Positions 40,362 to 50,292 of a DNA stretch of 64,000 bases are shown here, in pieces. This DNA comes from Gilliamella sp. ESL0405. Lineage in GTDB: Bacteria; Pseudomonadota; Gammaproteobacteria; Enterobacterales; Orbaceae. The notes beneath the pieces were generated by a model. It was given only the letters and a program-made list of their open reading frames with translations. It had not been told where the DNA came from and made no database searches. A program made the translations under genes and the position numbers. Numbering within the stretch: position 1 is the stretch's first letter; each line of letters begins with the position of its first letter. The stretch is taken from positions 2,728,001-2,792,000 of the forward strand of contig NZ_CP048265.1 of assembly GCF_019469205.1 (NCBI RefSeq), in the 5' to 3' direction.

Positions 40362-41594
40362 ATGAATCTAGCGGGTAAACATATTCTATTAGGGATTGCC
40401 GGAGGCATTGCAGCTTATAAATGCCCTGATCTTGTTCGCCAATTAAAAAAAGCCGGGGCGCAGGTACATGTGGTACTCACTGAGTCAGCGAGCCACTTTG
40501 TCACACCGCTAACACTACAGGCAGTATCCGCAAACCCTGTATCAAGCGACCTGTTTGATCCGTCAGCTGAATTATCAATGAGCCATATTGAGCTGGCAAA
40601 GTGGGCTGATTTAGTTTTAATCGCACCCGCCACTGCAAATATCATTGCCAAAATAGCCAATGGTATTGCTGATGATCTATTATCGACTGTTTGTTTAGCA
40701 ACACCAGCGCCAATAGCTATAGCGCCGGCGATGAATCAACAAATGTATAAAGCAGCAGCAACGCAACATAACCTTTCCATTTTAAGTGCCAGAAATTGCC
40801 TAATTTTAGGGCCGGATACAGGTTTTCAGGCGTGCGGTGATTGTGGTCCGGGTAGAATGCTCGAGCCACAAACGATGATAAACCAACTCGATCGTTACTT
40901 CGCTGATTCATCTTTACTTGCCGGAACATCAATTACTATTACCGCCGGACCAACGATTGAAGAAATCGATCCAGTCCGCTATATCAGCAATTACAGTTCA
41001 GGTAAAATGGGCTTTGCTATTGCAAAAGCTGCGGCTGAAATGGGGGCAACGGTCACTCTTATTAGTGGACCGGTAAATTTAGATACACCGAATAATGTCA
41101 ATCGAATTGATGTTAAAAGTGCAAATCAAATGTATAATGAAGCTATCAAGTTTGCCAAAAAATCGTCTATTTTTATTTCTTGTGCTGCCGTAGCCGATTA
41201 CCGTGCTGAAACAATCGCCAAGAAAAAAATAAAAAAAACAGATGACAACAATGAGCTAATTATCAAATTAGTCAAAAATCCAGATATTGTTGCCACTGTT
41301 GCTGCATTAAAAAGACAGCGCCCTTTTGTAGTAGGTTTTGCTGCCGAAACCAACAATGTTAAGGCTTATGCCCTTAAAAAACTAACTGACAAAAATTTAG
41401 ATTTAATTTGTGCTAATGATGTTTCCGATAAAAGTATTGGTTTTAATTCAGATCAAAATGCATTAACCCTTTACTGGCAAAATGGTGAGCAAAAATTACC
41501 ATTAGATAATAAACAGCAATTAGCCAAACACTTACTTGAAGCATTGATAATACGATATAAAGCGAGTCATGATGAAAAGAAAAATCGATATTAA
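40362..41594 (+). CDS. coaBC: Phosphopantothenoylcysteine synthetase/decarboxylase
   Basis: This bifunctional enzyme couples cysteine to phosphopantothenate and decarboxylates the product in coenzyme A synthesis. The 410 residues comprise an FMN-binding CoaC half (1-190) with catalytic H75 in [12 protein letters not shown] and the substrate-binding CGDCGPGRM loop, and a CoaB half from about 191 with [20 protein letters not shown] and [10 protein letters not shown]. Its end overlaps dut by 26 bases. Confidence 0.96.
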   Translation: MNLAGKHILLGIAGGIAAYKCPDLVRQLKKAGAQVHVVLTESASHFVTPLTLQAVSANPVSSDLFDPSAELSMSHIELAKWADLVLIAPATANIIAKIANGIADDLLSTVCLATPAPIAIAPAMNQQMYKAAATQHNLSILSARNCLILGPDTGFQACGDCGPGRMLEPQTMINQLDRYFADSSLLAGTSITITAGPTIEEIDPVRYISNYSSGKMGFAIAKAAAEMGATVTLISGPVNLDTPNNVNRIDVKSANQMYNEAIKFAKKSSIFISCAAVADYRAETIAKKKIKKTDDNNELIIKLVKNPDIVATVAALKRQRPFVVGFAAETNNVKAYALKKLTDKNLDLICANDVSDKSIGFNSDQNALTLYWQNGEQKLPLDNKQQLAKHLLEALIIRYKASHDEKKNRY

Positions 41595-42030
41595 AATATT
41601 AGATAAACGTTTAGGTGAGACATTTCCACTGCCAACCTATGCCACTGAAGGATCAGCGGGTATTGATTTGCGTGCAATGTTTGACAAAACAACCGAAATC
41701 AAGCCAGGCGAAACCATTTTAACCCCTACGGGTTTATCAATGCATATTGCTGATCCAAATTTAGCCGCATTAGTTCTACCTCGCTCCGGTTTAGGCTCTA
41801 AAAATGGGATTGTATTAGGTAATTTAGTCGGTTTAATCGACTCTGATTATCAAGGGCAACTGTTTGTACCAATTTGGAACAGAAGCCAAACGCCTTTTGT
41901 GATTGAACAAGGCGATCGAATTGCGCAATTAATTATTGTGCCAGTTGTTCAAGCTGAATTTAATATTGTTGATGAATTTACCGAGTCAGTGCGCGGTGAA
42001 GGTGGATTTGGACATTCGGGTAAAAAATGA
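41569..42030 (+). CDS. dut: dUTP pyrophosphatase
   Basis: Dut hydrolyses dUTP to dUMP, keeping uracil out of DNA and supplying thymidylate synthesis. The 153 residues carry the five trimeric dUTPase motifs, among them [42 protein letters not shown] and the C-terminal [10 protein letters not shown]. The start is like E. coli Dut (MMK-KID-KILD). It overlaps coaBC upstream and slmA by four bases downstream. Confidence 0.97.
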   Translation: MMKRKIDIKILDKRLGETFPLPTYATEGSAGIDLRAMFDKTTEIKPGETILTPTGLSMHIADPNLAALVLPRSGLGSKNGIVLGNLVGLIDSDYQGQLFVPIWNRSQTPFVIEQGDRIAQLIIVPVVQAEFNIVDEFTESVRGEGGFGHSGKK

Positions 42031-42620
42031 TTGTGAGTAATAAAAATAAAAATCGCAAAGAGGATATATTACAAGCGTTGGCAACAATGCTTCAATCCAA
42101 TGAAGGGACACAGCGAATTACTACTGCTAAACTAGCCGCGACCGTTGGGGTGTCTGAGGCGGCGCTCTATCGTCATTTTCCAAGTAAAACCAAAATGTTT
42201 GAAAGTTTAATTGTCTATATTGAGGATATTTTACTTTCTCGTATCAATGTTATCTTACAAGACGAGCCTAACACAATGATTCGTTTGAAGTTAATTTTAG
42301 CGTTGATATTAGGCTTTTCAGAAAAAAATCCTGGCTTAACCCGAATTATGACCGGGCATGCCTTAATGTTTGAACAAGATCAATTACAAGAACGCATCAG
42401 CCAACTATTTGAACGAATAGAAACACAAATTAAGCAAGTTTTACGAGAGCGTAAAATCCGTGAAGGAGTTGGATTTACCACCGACGAGCGAATTTTATCG
42501 AGCCAATTATTAGCTTTCTGTGAAGGTATGATGTCCCGTTATTCTCGTTCAGGATTCGAGTATCTACCGACGATAAATTTTGAGACACGTTGGGCATTAT
42601 TAGCTAAACAATTAGTGTAA
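42027..42620 (+). CDS. slmA: Nucleoid occlusion factor SlmA
   Basis: SlmA is a TetR-fold DNA-binding protein that blocks FtsZ ring assembly over the nucleoid. The 197 residues have the helix-turn-helix [31 protein letters not shown] at about 29-60 and the SlmA-specific [15 protein letters not shown]-like stretch (here [17 protein letters not shown]) near 170. Placement after dut matches E. coli. The start overlaps the dut stop (ATGA). Confidence 0.95.
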   Translation: MIVSNKNKNRKEDILQALATMLQSNEGTQRITTAKLAATVGVSEAALYRHFPSKTKMFESLIVYIEDILLSRINVILQDEPNTMIRLKLILALILGFSEKNPGLTRIMTGHALMFEQDQLQERISQLFERIETQIKQVLRERKIREGVGFTTDERILSSQLLAFCEGMMSRYSRSGFEYLPTINFETRWALLAKQLV

Positions 42621-42677
42621 AAAATAACTAGCTACTTTTATGTATCAATTACGTGATCAACTATCAAGGATTCCATT

Positions 42678-43514
42678 ATGAATTTCGAAAATACTATGGA
42701 ACAAATCATCTTATTTATTGAAAAATATGATAGTGTTGTTCTAAATTATATCGCCCATTTTTGTTTTGCCATTATTATTTTCATCCTTGGGCGGATGATT
42801 GCCAGATTTATTAGTCGTCAATTTAGACGCATTTTAACCAGTCGTGATGTCGATCCGACAGTAGTTAAGTTTGTGAGTGCTTTATCTTATTATGCCATTA
42901 TTATTGTATCGCTGGTTGCCGTATTAGGCCAATTAGGTGTACAAACCGCTTCAATTGTCGCTGTAATCGGTGCAGCCGGTTTAGCCGTCGGTTTAGCCTT
43001 ACAAGGGTCACTATCTAACTTTGCCGCAGGGGTAATTTTAATAATTTTTCGCCCATTTAAAGTGGGTGAAACAGTCATTATTAATAATCAACGAGGTGTA
43101 ATAGACTCAATTCAAATCTTCTCTACCACAATTATTACTCCAACCAATGAATTGGTGGTGATACCTAATAGTCAGGTAGTGAGTGCCAATATTATCAATT
43201 ATACTCGTTTACCGGAAAGACGCTTAGACTTAGTAATTAATGTCGGTTATGATTCTGATATTCAAAAAGTTTATCAAGTGTTAACACACGCAGTTAACCA
43301 AACTCAGAATATTTTGACCAGTAAAGAGGCCATCATTCGTTTGGATCTTTTAGATGCTTCGTCGATGAACTTTAATGTCTTAGTTTGGACGCTTAATGCC
43401 AATTATGGATCGGTCAAGGCCGAGTTACTTGAAAATATTAAAAACAGCTTAACTGAAAATGGCATCAACATTCCTTATCCAACTATGGATGTCAATGTTA
43501 ATCCAAACCATTAA
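42678..43514 (+). CDS. mscS: Small-conductance mechanosensitive channel
   Basis: MscS opens under membrane tension and saves cells from osmotic downshock. The 278 residues have three membrane helices; the pore helix shows the Gly/Ala pattern VIGAAGLAVGLALQGSLSNFAAGV near 95-118. The cytoplasmic vestibule follows with RPFKVGETVIINNQRGVI and IPNSQVVSANIINYTRLPERR. Length is close to E. coli MscS (286). It has its own terminator. Confidence 0.94.
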   Translation: MNFENTMEQIILFIEKYDSVVLNYIAHFCFAIIIFILGRMIARFISRQFRRILTSRDVDPTVVKFVSALSYYAIIIVSLVAVLGQLGVQTASIVAVIGAAGLAVGLALQGSLSNFAAGVILIIFRPFKVGETVIINNQRGVIDSIQIFSTTIITPTNELVVIPNSQVVSANIINYTRLPERRLDLVINVGYDSDIQKVYQVLTHAVNQTQNILTSKEAIIRLDLLDASSMNFNVLVWTLNANYGSVKAELLENIKNSLTENGINIPYPTMDVNVNPNH

Positions 43515-43521
43515 ATAGATT

Positions 43522-43560
43522 AATAACCTATCTGCTAACCAATAACGGATAGGTTATTTT
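43522..43560. terminator. Terminator between mscS and cysE
   Basis: AATAACCTATC and GATAGGTTATT form an 11-bp stem with a 15-base loop, followed by TT. It can serve both convergent genes. Confidence 0.75.
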
Positions 43561-43570
43561 ACCCACCTCA

Positions 43571-44371
43571 CTAAATTAAATAGTCTTGATCCATATTTAG
43601 CGCTGGTTTGTCACAGTCGGGGCAACCAACCACTTTTGCCGGCACGCCAGCGACAGTTGTGTGCGCAGACACTGGCTCTAATACCACTGAACCGGCACCG
43701 ATTTTAGCCCCTTTGCCAATTTCAATATTTCCTAAAATAGTAGAGTGTGCACCAATCATTACTCCCTCTCGAATTTTAGGATGACGATCACCGTTTTCTT
43801 TACCTGTACCGCCTAGTGTTACTGATTGTAAAATAGAAACATCATTTTCAATCACAACCGTTTCACCAATTACAATGCCAGTTGCATGATCAAACATCAC
43901 ACCACAACCAATTTTTGCCGCAGGGTGAATATCCACACCAAAAACAATAGCAATCTGACTTTGTAAGAATGTGGCTAAAGATTTACGATTTTGCATCCAA
44001 AGCCAATGTGCTATTCGGTATGCTTGTAAAGATAAAAAACCTTTATAATAGAGTAATGGCGTTGTGTAGTAGTTGGTTGCCGGATCGCGAATATAAACGG
44101 CCAAAATATCGGTAATAGCAGCCTTGATAATCCCCTTATCAGCCTCATACGTTTGACGGGCTATCTCTCGAATTTCAATTGCTGGCATAACTTGCGTAGC
44201 CAGTTTATTTGCCAAAATATAACTTAATGCACTGCCTAAATTTTCATGATTTAATAGCGTTGCATGGAAATAACTGGCTAACATGGGTTCACTTTCAACT
44301 AATTCTGTCGCTTCTTGCCGAATGGCTTGCCATAGCATATCGGGTTTAACAACCGTTTTTATATTGTTCAC
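43571..44371 (-). CDS. cysE: Serine O-acetyltransferase
   Basis: CysE acetylates serine with acetyl-CoA, the first step of cysteine synthesis. The 266 residues have the N-terminal helical domain (WQAIRQEATELVESEPMLASYFHATLL) and a hexapeptide beta-helix from about 140 with DIHPAAKIGCGVMFDHATGIVIGE and VTLGGTGKENGDRHPKI, which contain the active histidine and aspartate. It is a single gene, convergent with mscS. Confidence 0.96.
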   Translation of the reverse strand: MNNIKTVVKPDMLWQAIRQEATELVESEPMLASYFHATLLNHENLGSALSYILANKLATQVMPAIEIREIARQTYEADKGIIKAAITDILAVYIRDPATNYYTTPLLYYKGFLSLQAYRIAHWLWMQNRKSLATFLQSQIAIVFGVDIHPAAKIGCGVMFDHATGIVIGETVVIENDVSILQSVTLGGTGKENGDRHPKIREGVMIGAHSTILGNIEIGKGAKIGAGSVVLEPVSAHTTVAGVPAKVVGCPDCDKPALNMDQDYLI

Positions 44372-44469
44372 AACAACTACCTATAGATATTAATCAATAT
44401 AGTGAACATTGTTTCTCAAACTTAACAAGTAAGCAAGCATTGTCTGCATTAACCGATATCAAAAACAGA

Positions 44470-44496
44470 AAAATGGAAACAATTTGTTTCCATTTT
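44470..44496 (-). terminator. Terminator of cscB
   Basis: AAAATGGAAACA and TGTTTCCATTTT form a 12-bp stem with a three-base loop. On the minus strand it ends in TTTTT, directly after cscB. Confidence 0.85.
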
Positions 44497-44507
44497 ATCT
44501 ATATATT

Positions 44508-45776
44508 TCATGATTGATGGGATTGAAGCTTAGCTTTTTTATCATCACATAGAGTAAATATACCAATGAGTAAAATTGTAAGAACAATACTGGCAAGAAT
44601 ATAAAACGTGGTTGTAAACCCGTTATTGTCAAATAACTTACCGACTATCCATGACAGCACAATAACACCAATATTTGATGAAATATTAAATCCGACTAAA
44701 TAAAGGGTAGAAGACAACCTTGCATCAAAATTCGCAACTACATATTTAAATACCGCTAAAATAAATAACGGTGTTTCGATAGCATGAAAGAGTTTAACAA
44801 ATGAAATTAAATAAACATTATCCAATGTGGCAGATAACGCAATGCGACAAATCATCACTAATACGGCAATTAATAGCGATCTTTTAGCGCCCATTTTATT
44901 AATAAAATAAGGAGCCAAAATCATAAAGCCCGCTTCTAAAAAGACTTGGAAGGAATTTAAATAACCATAGGTTTCATAACTATCTTCGGGTATTTCAAAA
45001 AAACTGGTATAGAAATTAGGAAATAACTGCTGATCATAAATAGTATAAAAACTATTGGTACCAATGATAAAAAAGACAAATAACCAAAACTTCTTCATAC
45101 CAAATAGTGAAAAAATTTCGCTCATGGTTGGTATCGTTGATTTTGTTTTAGCTAAAACTTCACTACTGTTATCGGTTTTTGATGCTGGATCGTGTTTAGG
45201 TTTAAAAGCAAGGTTAATGACAAAATAGGTTGTAGCAATAACCGATGCCATCCAGAAGTTAATATGCGGATTAATACCAAATAAGATACCTGCAATGAAT
45301 GTAGCAATCGCATAACCAAATGATCCCCAAAATCGAGCGGGTCCAAATTCAAAACCAAATAATCGACTAATACGCTCGATAAACGAATCAATTAATGCAC
45401 AACCCGAAATAAAGCCAGCACTTAACACCGGTGCTCCAATGCAAGCTCCCAAAATAAAATCGTTTTTAAGTAGAGGTTCATACACATATATTAAAAATGG
45501 CCCAATAAGAATCATTACAATACTTTGGAAGGTAATTATCGCCTTTCCGATTTGTAATTTATCTTGAATAACACCGTAGAAGATCATAAAAAACATGGCA
45601 GCAGCTGAGTTAGCGGAATAAACAATTCCCAATTGTTCGCCGGATAATCCTATATTACTTTTTAGCCAAATGGCATAAAAAGACCACCAAAGCGACCAAG
45701 CTGCATAAAAAGTAATAAGGTAACCTGATGAGAACCAATAGTTTCTATTATATATAATATTCATATTCATATTCAT
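44508..45776 (-). CDS. cscB: Sucrose:proton symporter CscB
   Basis: CscB imports sucrose with protons across the inner membrane (oligosaccharide:H+ symporter family, LacY relatives). The 422 residues form twelve helices and match E. coli CscB at AAWSLWWSFYAIWLK, MIFYGVIQDKL, GPFLIYVYEPLL, ARFWGSFGYAIATFIAGI and YDQQLFPNFY. The open frame extends about 60 residues upstream in low-complexity AT-rich sequence that has no family match; I take the ATG at 45776, behind AAGAG. Divergent from cscR across an operator region. Confidence 0.93.
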   Translation of the reverse strand: MNMNMNIIYNRNYWFSSGYLITFYAAWSLWWSFYAIWLKSNIGLSGEQLGIVYSANSAAAMFFMIFYGVIQDKLQIGKAIITFQSIVMILIGPFLIYVYEPLLKNDFILGACIGAPVLSAGFISGCALIDSFIERISRLFGFEFGPARFWGSFGYAIATFIAGILFGINPHINFWMASVIATTYFVINLAFKPKHDPASKTDNSSEVLAKTKSTIPTMSEIFSLFGMKKFWLFVFFIIGTNSFYTIYDQQLFPNFYTSFFEIPEDSYETYGYLNSFQVFLEAGFMILAPYFINKMGAKRSLLIAVLVMICRIALSATLDNVYLISFVKLFHAIETPLFILAVFKYVVANFDARLSSTLYLVGFNISSNIGVIVLSWIVGKLFDNNGFTTTFYILASIVLTILLIGIFTLCDDKKAKLQSHQS

Positions 45777-45796
45777 TACTCTTATGTTGTTGAAGT

Positions 45797-45822
45797 TTAA
45801 CGTTAACATGTTAAGGTTAACA
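45797..45822. promoter_or_regulatory. CscR-type operator in cscB/cscR spacer
   Basis: TTAACGTTAA at 45797-45806 is the same palindromic core found twice between cscA and cscK. A second, weaker TTAAGGTTAACA follows at 45811-45822. Position between the permease and the repressor genes suggests control of both. Confidence 0.65.
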
Positions 45823-45969
45823 TTATTGTCATAATTAATATGAAATAGATAGTATCGATTATCATAATTGTTACTTACCTCACACTTTTTATCATTTTTA
45901 TTTGTGGTATCATCAAAATAATAAATTTGAATAATTAATCTTTTAATGCTGAGCAAAAAGGGTTTAACT

Positions 45970-46971
45970 ATGGTTTCACTTAAGGATGTTGCAAAGTTGG
46001 CATCGGTATCATTGATGACGGTATCACGTGCAATTAATAATCCGGAAAAACTAAATAAAGAGACTTATAAACGAGTCAAAAAGGCGATTGAGCAACTTAA
46101 CTATGTTCCGGATTTATCCGCCCGTAAAATACGCGGTGATCATACCGCCCCACACGCTATTGGTGTTTTGGCATTAGAAACGGCAATGACACCATTTTCT
46201 GTCGAGCTTTTACAAGCCATTGAAAAAACTGCTCAACAACATGGCTGGAACACCTTTATTGTTAATTTGTTTGATGATAAACAGCCCGATCATGCAATTA
46301 ACACGTTATTATCTTATCGCCCTGACGGAATTATCTACACGACAATGGGGCTAAGAAAAGTAGAATTACCTGAAAAACTCCTAGGCAAAGATGTTGTATT
46401 AGCTAACTGTATCAGTGATTCCGAGCAGCTTGCCTGTTATATTCCTGATGATTACAACGGTCAATATCTGGCAATGCAACAGGTTATTAAAAAAGGTTAT
46501 CAAAAACCACTTTGTATCTATCTATCTGAAAACACATTAGCCGGTAATATTCGGCGCAAAGCAGCAGAGCAAGCATGGTTAGATGCGGGTCGAAATTTAG
46601 ATGATATGCTTAGCTATCACACAGTATTACAACATGACCTTGCACAAGAGTATATGATGACGGTGGAAATACTAAAACAGCATTGTAAAAATAAACCGGA
46701 ATTTGATGTATTGATTTGTGGCAATGATCGAATTGCTTTTGTTGCCTATCAATTCTTACTTAGTCAGGGCTTTAATATTCCAAACGATATTGCAGTGTTA
46801 GGTTATGATAATATGGTTGGTACTGGCGAATTGTTCTACCCACCACTAACAACGGTACAGCTTCCACATTACGAAATCGGCGAGCAAGCGGCTTTACATA
46901 TTATTGGTGGTAACACACAGAAAAAAACCACCTTAGTGGCATCTCCCTTTTCACAACGAGAATCATTATAA
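45970..46971 (+). CDS. cscR: LacI-family sucrose regulon repressor
   Basis: This 333-residue LacI-type repressor begins with a helix-turn-helix, VSLKDVAKLASVSLMTVSRA, then LNYVPDLSARKIRGD, which matches E. coli CscR (MASLKDVARLAGVSMMTVSR). A periplasmic-binding-protein-like effector domain follows. The frame is open to an ATG at 45946, but family alignment supports 45970. It is surrounded by cscB and cscA and should bind the TTAACGTTAA sites, releasing them when sucrose or fructose is present. Confidence 0.9.
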   Translation: MVSLKDVAKLASVSLMTVSRAINNPEKLNKETYKRVKKAIEQLNYVPDLSARKIRGDHTAPHAIGVLALETAMTPFSVELLQAIEKTAQQHGWNTFIVNLFDDKQPDHAINTLLSYRPDGIIYTTMGLRKVELPEKLLGKDVVLANCISDSEQLACYIPDDYNGQYLAMQQVIKKGYQKPLCIYLSENTLAGNIRRKAAEQAWLDAGRNLDDMLSYHTVLQHDLAQEYMMTVEILKQHCKNKPEFDVLICGNDRIAFVAYQFLLSQGFNIPNDIAVLGYDNMVGTGELFYPPLTTVQLPHYEIGEQAALHIIGGNTQKKTTLVASPFSQRESL

Positions 46972-46979
46972 GCAGGATC

Positions 46980-47011
46980 TTAAATCCACCACTTTTTTGT
47001 GGTGGATTTAA
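46980..47011. terminator. Bidirectional terminator cscR/cscA
   Basis: TTAAATCCACCAC and GTGGTGGATTTAA form a perfect 13-bp stem with a six-T loop between two convergent genes. Confidence 0.8.
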
Positions 47012-47017
47012 GATTGG

Positions 47018-48487
47018 TTAGGCATAAATCGATTTTAATTGCCAACTATCTAATTGCGTCACTACCACCTGACCATTTTCGGCAAATAGATTAATCATTC
47101 TTTGAGCCGGTAATTTTGGATAAATACGGCTTGAAAAGCTATATAGATCGCCATTAACAAAGACCTCAACCGAGGAAGCATCTACAAACACATGCAGAGT
47201 TAATTTTTTCGTTTTAGGTAAACGAACGCTACGATAACCTTTTAATTCAAGCCCGGAAAGACTGCGATCAAGTACAATACGGTTTGATTGTAAATCAACA
47301 TATAAAAGCGTCGCCTGCTTACCATCTTCGGTTGCCGCAAGTTGTAAGCCAAAACGTTCAGCATTACTTTGCGTTAAATCGATTTCAACTTTTAACTCAC
47401 AACTAATAGATTCTATGCGAGTATTTTTAAGTTCATTATTTAATACAATATTGGATAATGATTGCGGTTTTTCACGCAATGCTTCAAGCTCTTTAATTGG
47501 TCTGTTACGAACATTATTATGACGATCTAAAATCAGTTCACGAGGCAGGGTAAAAGCGCCCATCCATTTATCCATTTTACTAGGCATGACAGATTCCCAC
47601 ATGTCCATCCAGGCAAAAACAATGCGGCGACCGTCAGCGGCAAGAAACGACTGCGGTGCATAAAAATCATGGCCAAAATCCATTTCTTGAAATGGTTTAA
47701 TTACGGAGAATGTTTTTCCCGGTTGCCAGTTACCCACAATATAGCCGGATTGGAATCGATTACGATATTGATAACCTTTAGCTTTCATACCTTGTGGTGA
47801 AAACATCAATATCCATTTATCGCCGAGAGGGAAAAAGTCAGGGCATTCAAGCATATATACATTGGGATCAATATCGCTGATCAGCACATGATCGAATTGC
47901 CATTTTTTAAGATCCTGAGATCGAAAAAGTAAAATTTGCCCCACATCATTGCTATCACGTTGGCCAACGACCATCCACCATAAATCATCTTGTTGCCAGA
48001 CTTTTGGATCTCGAAAATGCATAATGCCGTCTTCTGGCGTCAAAATTGTGCCCTGTTTTTCAAAATGAATACCGTCTTTACTGGTAGCAAGACATTGGGT
48101 TTGGCGGATTTGTTCATCATTACCTTCACCTTTTAACCAAATATGGCCGGTATAAATCAAACACAGTTCACCATTTTTATCGACAGCAGAACCCGAAAAA
48201 CATCCACTTTTGTCATATTCATTACCCGGAGCAATAGCAATCGGTAATCTTCGCCATGTTACTAAATCATCACTAACAGCATGCCCCCAATGCATTGGCC
48301 CCCAATTTTCATCATAAGGATGATGTTGATAAAAGGCGTGATACTGCCCTTTAAAGTAAATCAAACCATTAGGATCATTCATCCAACCCGCTTGTGGCGC
48401 CAAATGAAAATGCGGATAATACTGTTTATTCATTTTACTTTCTAATTTTTTAATAGCTTGATTAGCTTTATCAATAGCAGTAGACAT
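47018..48487 (-). CDS. cscA: Sucrose hydrolase (invertase, GH32)
   Basis: CscA hydrolyses cytosolic sucrose to glucose and fructose. The 489 residues carry the GH32 motifs: WMNDPNG with nucleophile D38, FRDPKVW, and ECPDFF with the acid/base glutamate, followed by a C-terminal beta-sandwich. Upstream in-frame codons exist, but AAGGGGA stands before the ATG at 48487. No signal peptide is seen, in line with a cytosolic enzyme fed by CscB. Divergent from cscK across a control region with two operators and a CRP site. Confidence 0.94.
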   Translation of the reverse strand: MSTAIDKANQAIKKLESKMNKQYYPHFHLAPQAGWMNDPNGLIYFKGQYHAFYQHHPYDENWGPMHWGHAVSDDLVTWRRLPIAIAPGNEYDKSGCFSGSAVDKNGELCLIYTGHIWLKGEGNDEQIRQTQCLATSKDGIHFEKQGTILTPEDGIMHFRDPKVWQQDDLWWMVVGQRDSNDVGQILLFRSQDLKKWQFDHVLISDIDPNVYMLECPDFFPLGDKWILMFSPQGMKAKGYQYRNRFQSGYIVGNWQPGKTFSVIKPFQEMDFGHDFYAPQSFLAADGRRIVFAWMDMWESVMPSKMDKWMGAFTLPRELILDRHNNVRNRPIKELEALREKPQSLSNIVLNNELKNTRIESISCELKVEIDLTQSNAERFGLQLAATEDGKQATLLYVDLQSNRIVLDRSLSGLELKGYRSVRLPKTKKLTLHVFVDASSVEVFVNGDLYSFSSRIYPKLPAQRMINLFAENGQVVVTQLDSWQLKSIYA

Positions 48488-48549
48488 AAAATCCCCTTTG
48501 TTCATCCTATATATGATTAATATAATAACATGGTACATCAATTTAATTG

Positions 48550-48559
48550 TTAACGTTAA
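48550..48559. promoter_or_regulatory. CscR-type operator near cscA
   Basis: TTAACGTTAA, a perfect palindrome in an extended context TTGTTAACGTTAACTA, lies 62 bases upstream of cscA. Confidence 0.7.
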
Positions 48560-48580
48560 CTATAGGCAAAATAAACAGTA

Positions 48581-48606
48581 AAATATGTGATGTTAATCAC
48601 ATATTT
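48581..48606. promoter_or_regulatory. CRP site between cscA and cscK
   Basis: TGTGA at 48586-48590 and TCACA at 48597-48601 are six bases apart and lie within a longer palindrome with matching A/T flanks. It is an unusually good CRP site, placed between two CscR-type operators. Confidence 0.88.
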
Positions 48607-48616
48607 TTAACGTTAA
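48607..48616. promoter_or_regulatory. CscR-type operator near cscK
   Basis: TTAACGTTAA lies directly after the CRP palindrome, with context TTTTTAACGTTAACAA. Its centre is 57 bases from the cscA-proximal operator, so looping or blocked CRP activation is possible. Confidence 0.7.
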
Positions 48617-48770
48617 CAATGAATTTTTTTAGAAATCATTTAGTCTATTGTTAATGACTAATTGTTAAACAAAGTCTAATCTATACCTAATTGGCTAAAT
48701 TAAACAACAAATTGCCAACACAGTAATAAATTTTCAACCAAATTAACCATATATTATATAGAGTAATTAA

Positions 48771-49730
48771 ATGAATAACACAAAAGTCTGGTCGCTTGGG
48801 GATGCCGTTATAGATTTATTGCCATTTGGCGATATGAATTATCAAGCTTGCGCTGGTGGTGCGCCGGCTAATGTTGCTATTGGTGTTGCTAAATTGGGAC
48901 TTCCTTCAGCGTTTATTGGCCGAGTCGGTAACGATCCATTTGGTCATTTTATGGAAAAGACATTCAAACAATACCATGTTGACTGTCAAAGCCTTGAAAA
49001 AGACGATAATCATAGAACAAGTACTGTTGTTGTAGATTTGGGTGATAATGGCGAACGTAGCTTTACTTTTTTAGTCTCTCCTTCGGCCGATCAATTTTTA
49101 TCAAAACAAGCATTGCCTAATTTTAATCAAGATATCTTACATTTTTGTTCTCTTGCACTGGTGGGGCATACCTGCCGGCAAACGCTAAAAACTGCAATTG
49201 AAGATCTGACGGCCAAAAATGGGTTGATTAGCTTTGATATTAATTTGCGCGAACAGATGTGGCAAGATAAAGACGAAATGCGCACGGTTATTACGCAATT
49301 TTGCCATGATGCCGATATCCTTAAACTGTCTGATGAAGAGCTATTTTGGTTAACAGAAAGTGATGATTGGCATCATGCCTTAAATAAATTAACACAGCAT
49401 TATAATGCTCCGCTTAAGTTAATAACTAAAGGAAAAGATGGCAGTATTGTTATATGGCAAGGTAAACGATTTTCTTTTGATTCCTATCATGTCAATAGTG
49501 TTGATACAACGGGCGCTGGGGATGCTTTTGTGTCAGGATTGTTAAGTAGCATTGCTTCATCAGGAATGCCCGAAGATAAATTAATGCTAGAAAGCATGAT
49601 GACTATTGCCAGTGCCTGTGGTGCATTAGCAACAACCAAAAAAGGGGCGTTGACGGCGCTACCCGATAGCGCATTTTTACAATCATTTATTGGCGACAAT
49701 CCAGCCTTAACCGCTAAACAAATGGCATAA
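48771..49730 (+). CDS. cscK: Fructokinase
   Basis: CscK phosphorylates the fructose set free from sucrose. The 319-residue PfkB-family kinase matches E. coli CscK in VWSLGDAVIDLLP, GGAPANVAIGVAKLGLPSAFIGRVG and HRTSTVVVDLGDNGERSFTF. The C-terminal VDTTGAGDAFVSGLL holds the catalytic aspartate and anion hole. It is under the same operators as cscA and is followed after 4 bases by maa. Confidence 0.93.
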   Translation: MNNTKVWSLGDAVIDLLPFGDMNYQACAGGAPANVAIGVAKLGLPSAFIGRVGNDPFGHFMEKTFKQYHVDCQSLEKDDNHRTSTVVVDLGDNGERSFTFLVSPSADQFLSKQALPNFNQDILHFCSLALVGHTCRQTLKTAIEDLTAKNGLISFDINLREQMWQDKDEMRTVITQFCHDADILKLSDEELFWLTESDDWHHALNKLTQHYNAPLKLITKGKDGSIVIWQGKRFSFDSYHVNSVDTTGAGDAFVSGLLSSIASSGMPEDKLMLESMMTIASACGALATTKKGALTALPDSAFLQSFIGDNPALTAKQMA

Positions 49731-49734
49731 TTTA

Positions 49735-50286
49735 ATGACAGAAAAAGAAAAGATGCTCGCCGGTTTGTTATACGATCCCTGTATCAATTTACTGGCTAAA
49801 GAACGGCTTTATGCGCAAGATCTCTGCTTTCAAATTAATCAACTATCACCACTGGTTGAAGAGCAGCGACAACGATTATTTCAAACCCTGTTAGGAAAAA
49901 CAGGAAAACTATTTACAATTATGCCCGGTTTTCAATGTGATTATGGCTACAATATTGAAATTGGAGAGAATTTTTTTGCTAATTTTAACTGCATCATGCT
50001 TGATGCGGCCAAAATTACATTCGGAGATAATGTCCTTGTCGCACCCAAATGCGGTTTTTATACCTCAGGTCACCCACTTGATAGCCAAATACGCAACAGT
50101 GGGCTTGAGTTTGCCAAACCGATTACGATCGGTAATAACGTTTGGATTGGTGGTAACGTAATTGTACTACCCAATGTGACTATCGGCGATAATACGGTTA
50201 TTGCAGCTGGCAGTATTGTGGATCGAGATATTCCTTCAAATGTCGTTGCCATGGGCACGCCATGCCGAGTGTATAAAACGCTTTAA
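49735..50286 (+). CDS. maa: Maltose/galactoside O-acetyltransferase family
   Basis: This 183-residue acetyl-CoA-dependent sugar acetyltransferase matches E. coli Maa: TEKEKMLAGLLYDP at the start, FQCDYGYNIEIGENFFANFNC, TSGHPLD with the catalytic histidine, and a beta-helix ending in VVAMGTPCRVYKTL. Maa-type enzymes acetylate glucose or maltose, perhaps to detoxify excess sugar. It directly follows cscK, so it is probably induced with sucrose. Convergent with dxr. Confidence 0.88.
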   Translation: MTEKEKMLAGLLYDPCINLLAKERLYAQDLCFQINQLSPLVEEQRQRLFQTLLGKTGKLFTIMPGFQCDYGYNIEIGENFFANFNCIMLDAAKITFGDNVLVAPKCGFYTSGHPLDSQIRNSGLEFAKPITIGNNVWIGGNVIVLPNVTIGDNTVIAAGSIVDRDIPSNVVAMGTPCRVYKTL

Positions 50287-50292
50287 TGCCAT

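Noticed and set aside
45777-45956. 60-residue N-terminal extension of CscB
   Set aside because: The sequence is AT-driven low complexity (many N, Y and I), lacks a family match and covers the operator region; the ATG at 45776 fits E. coli CscB.
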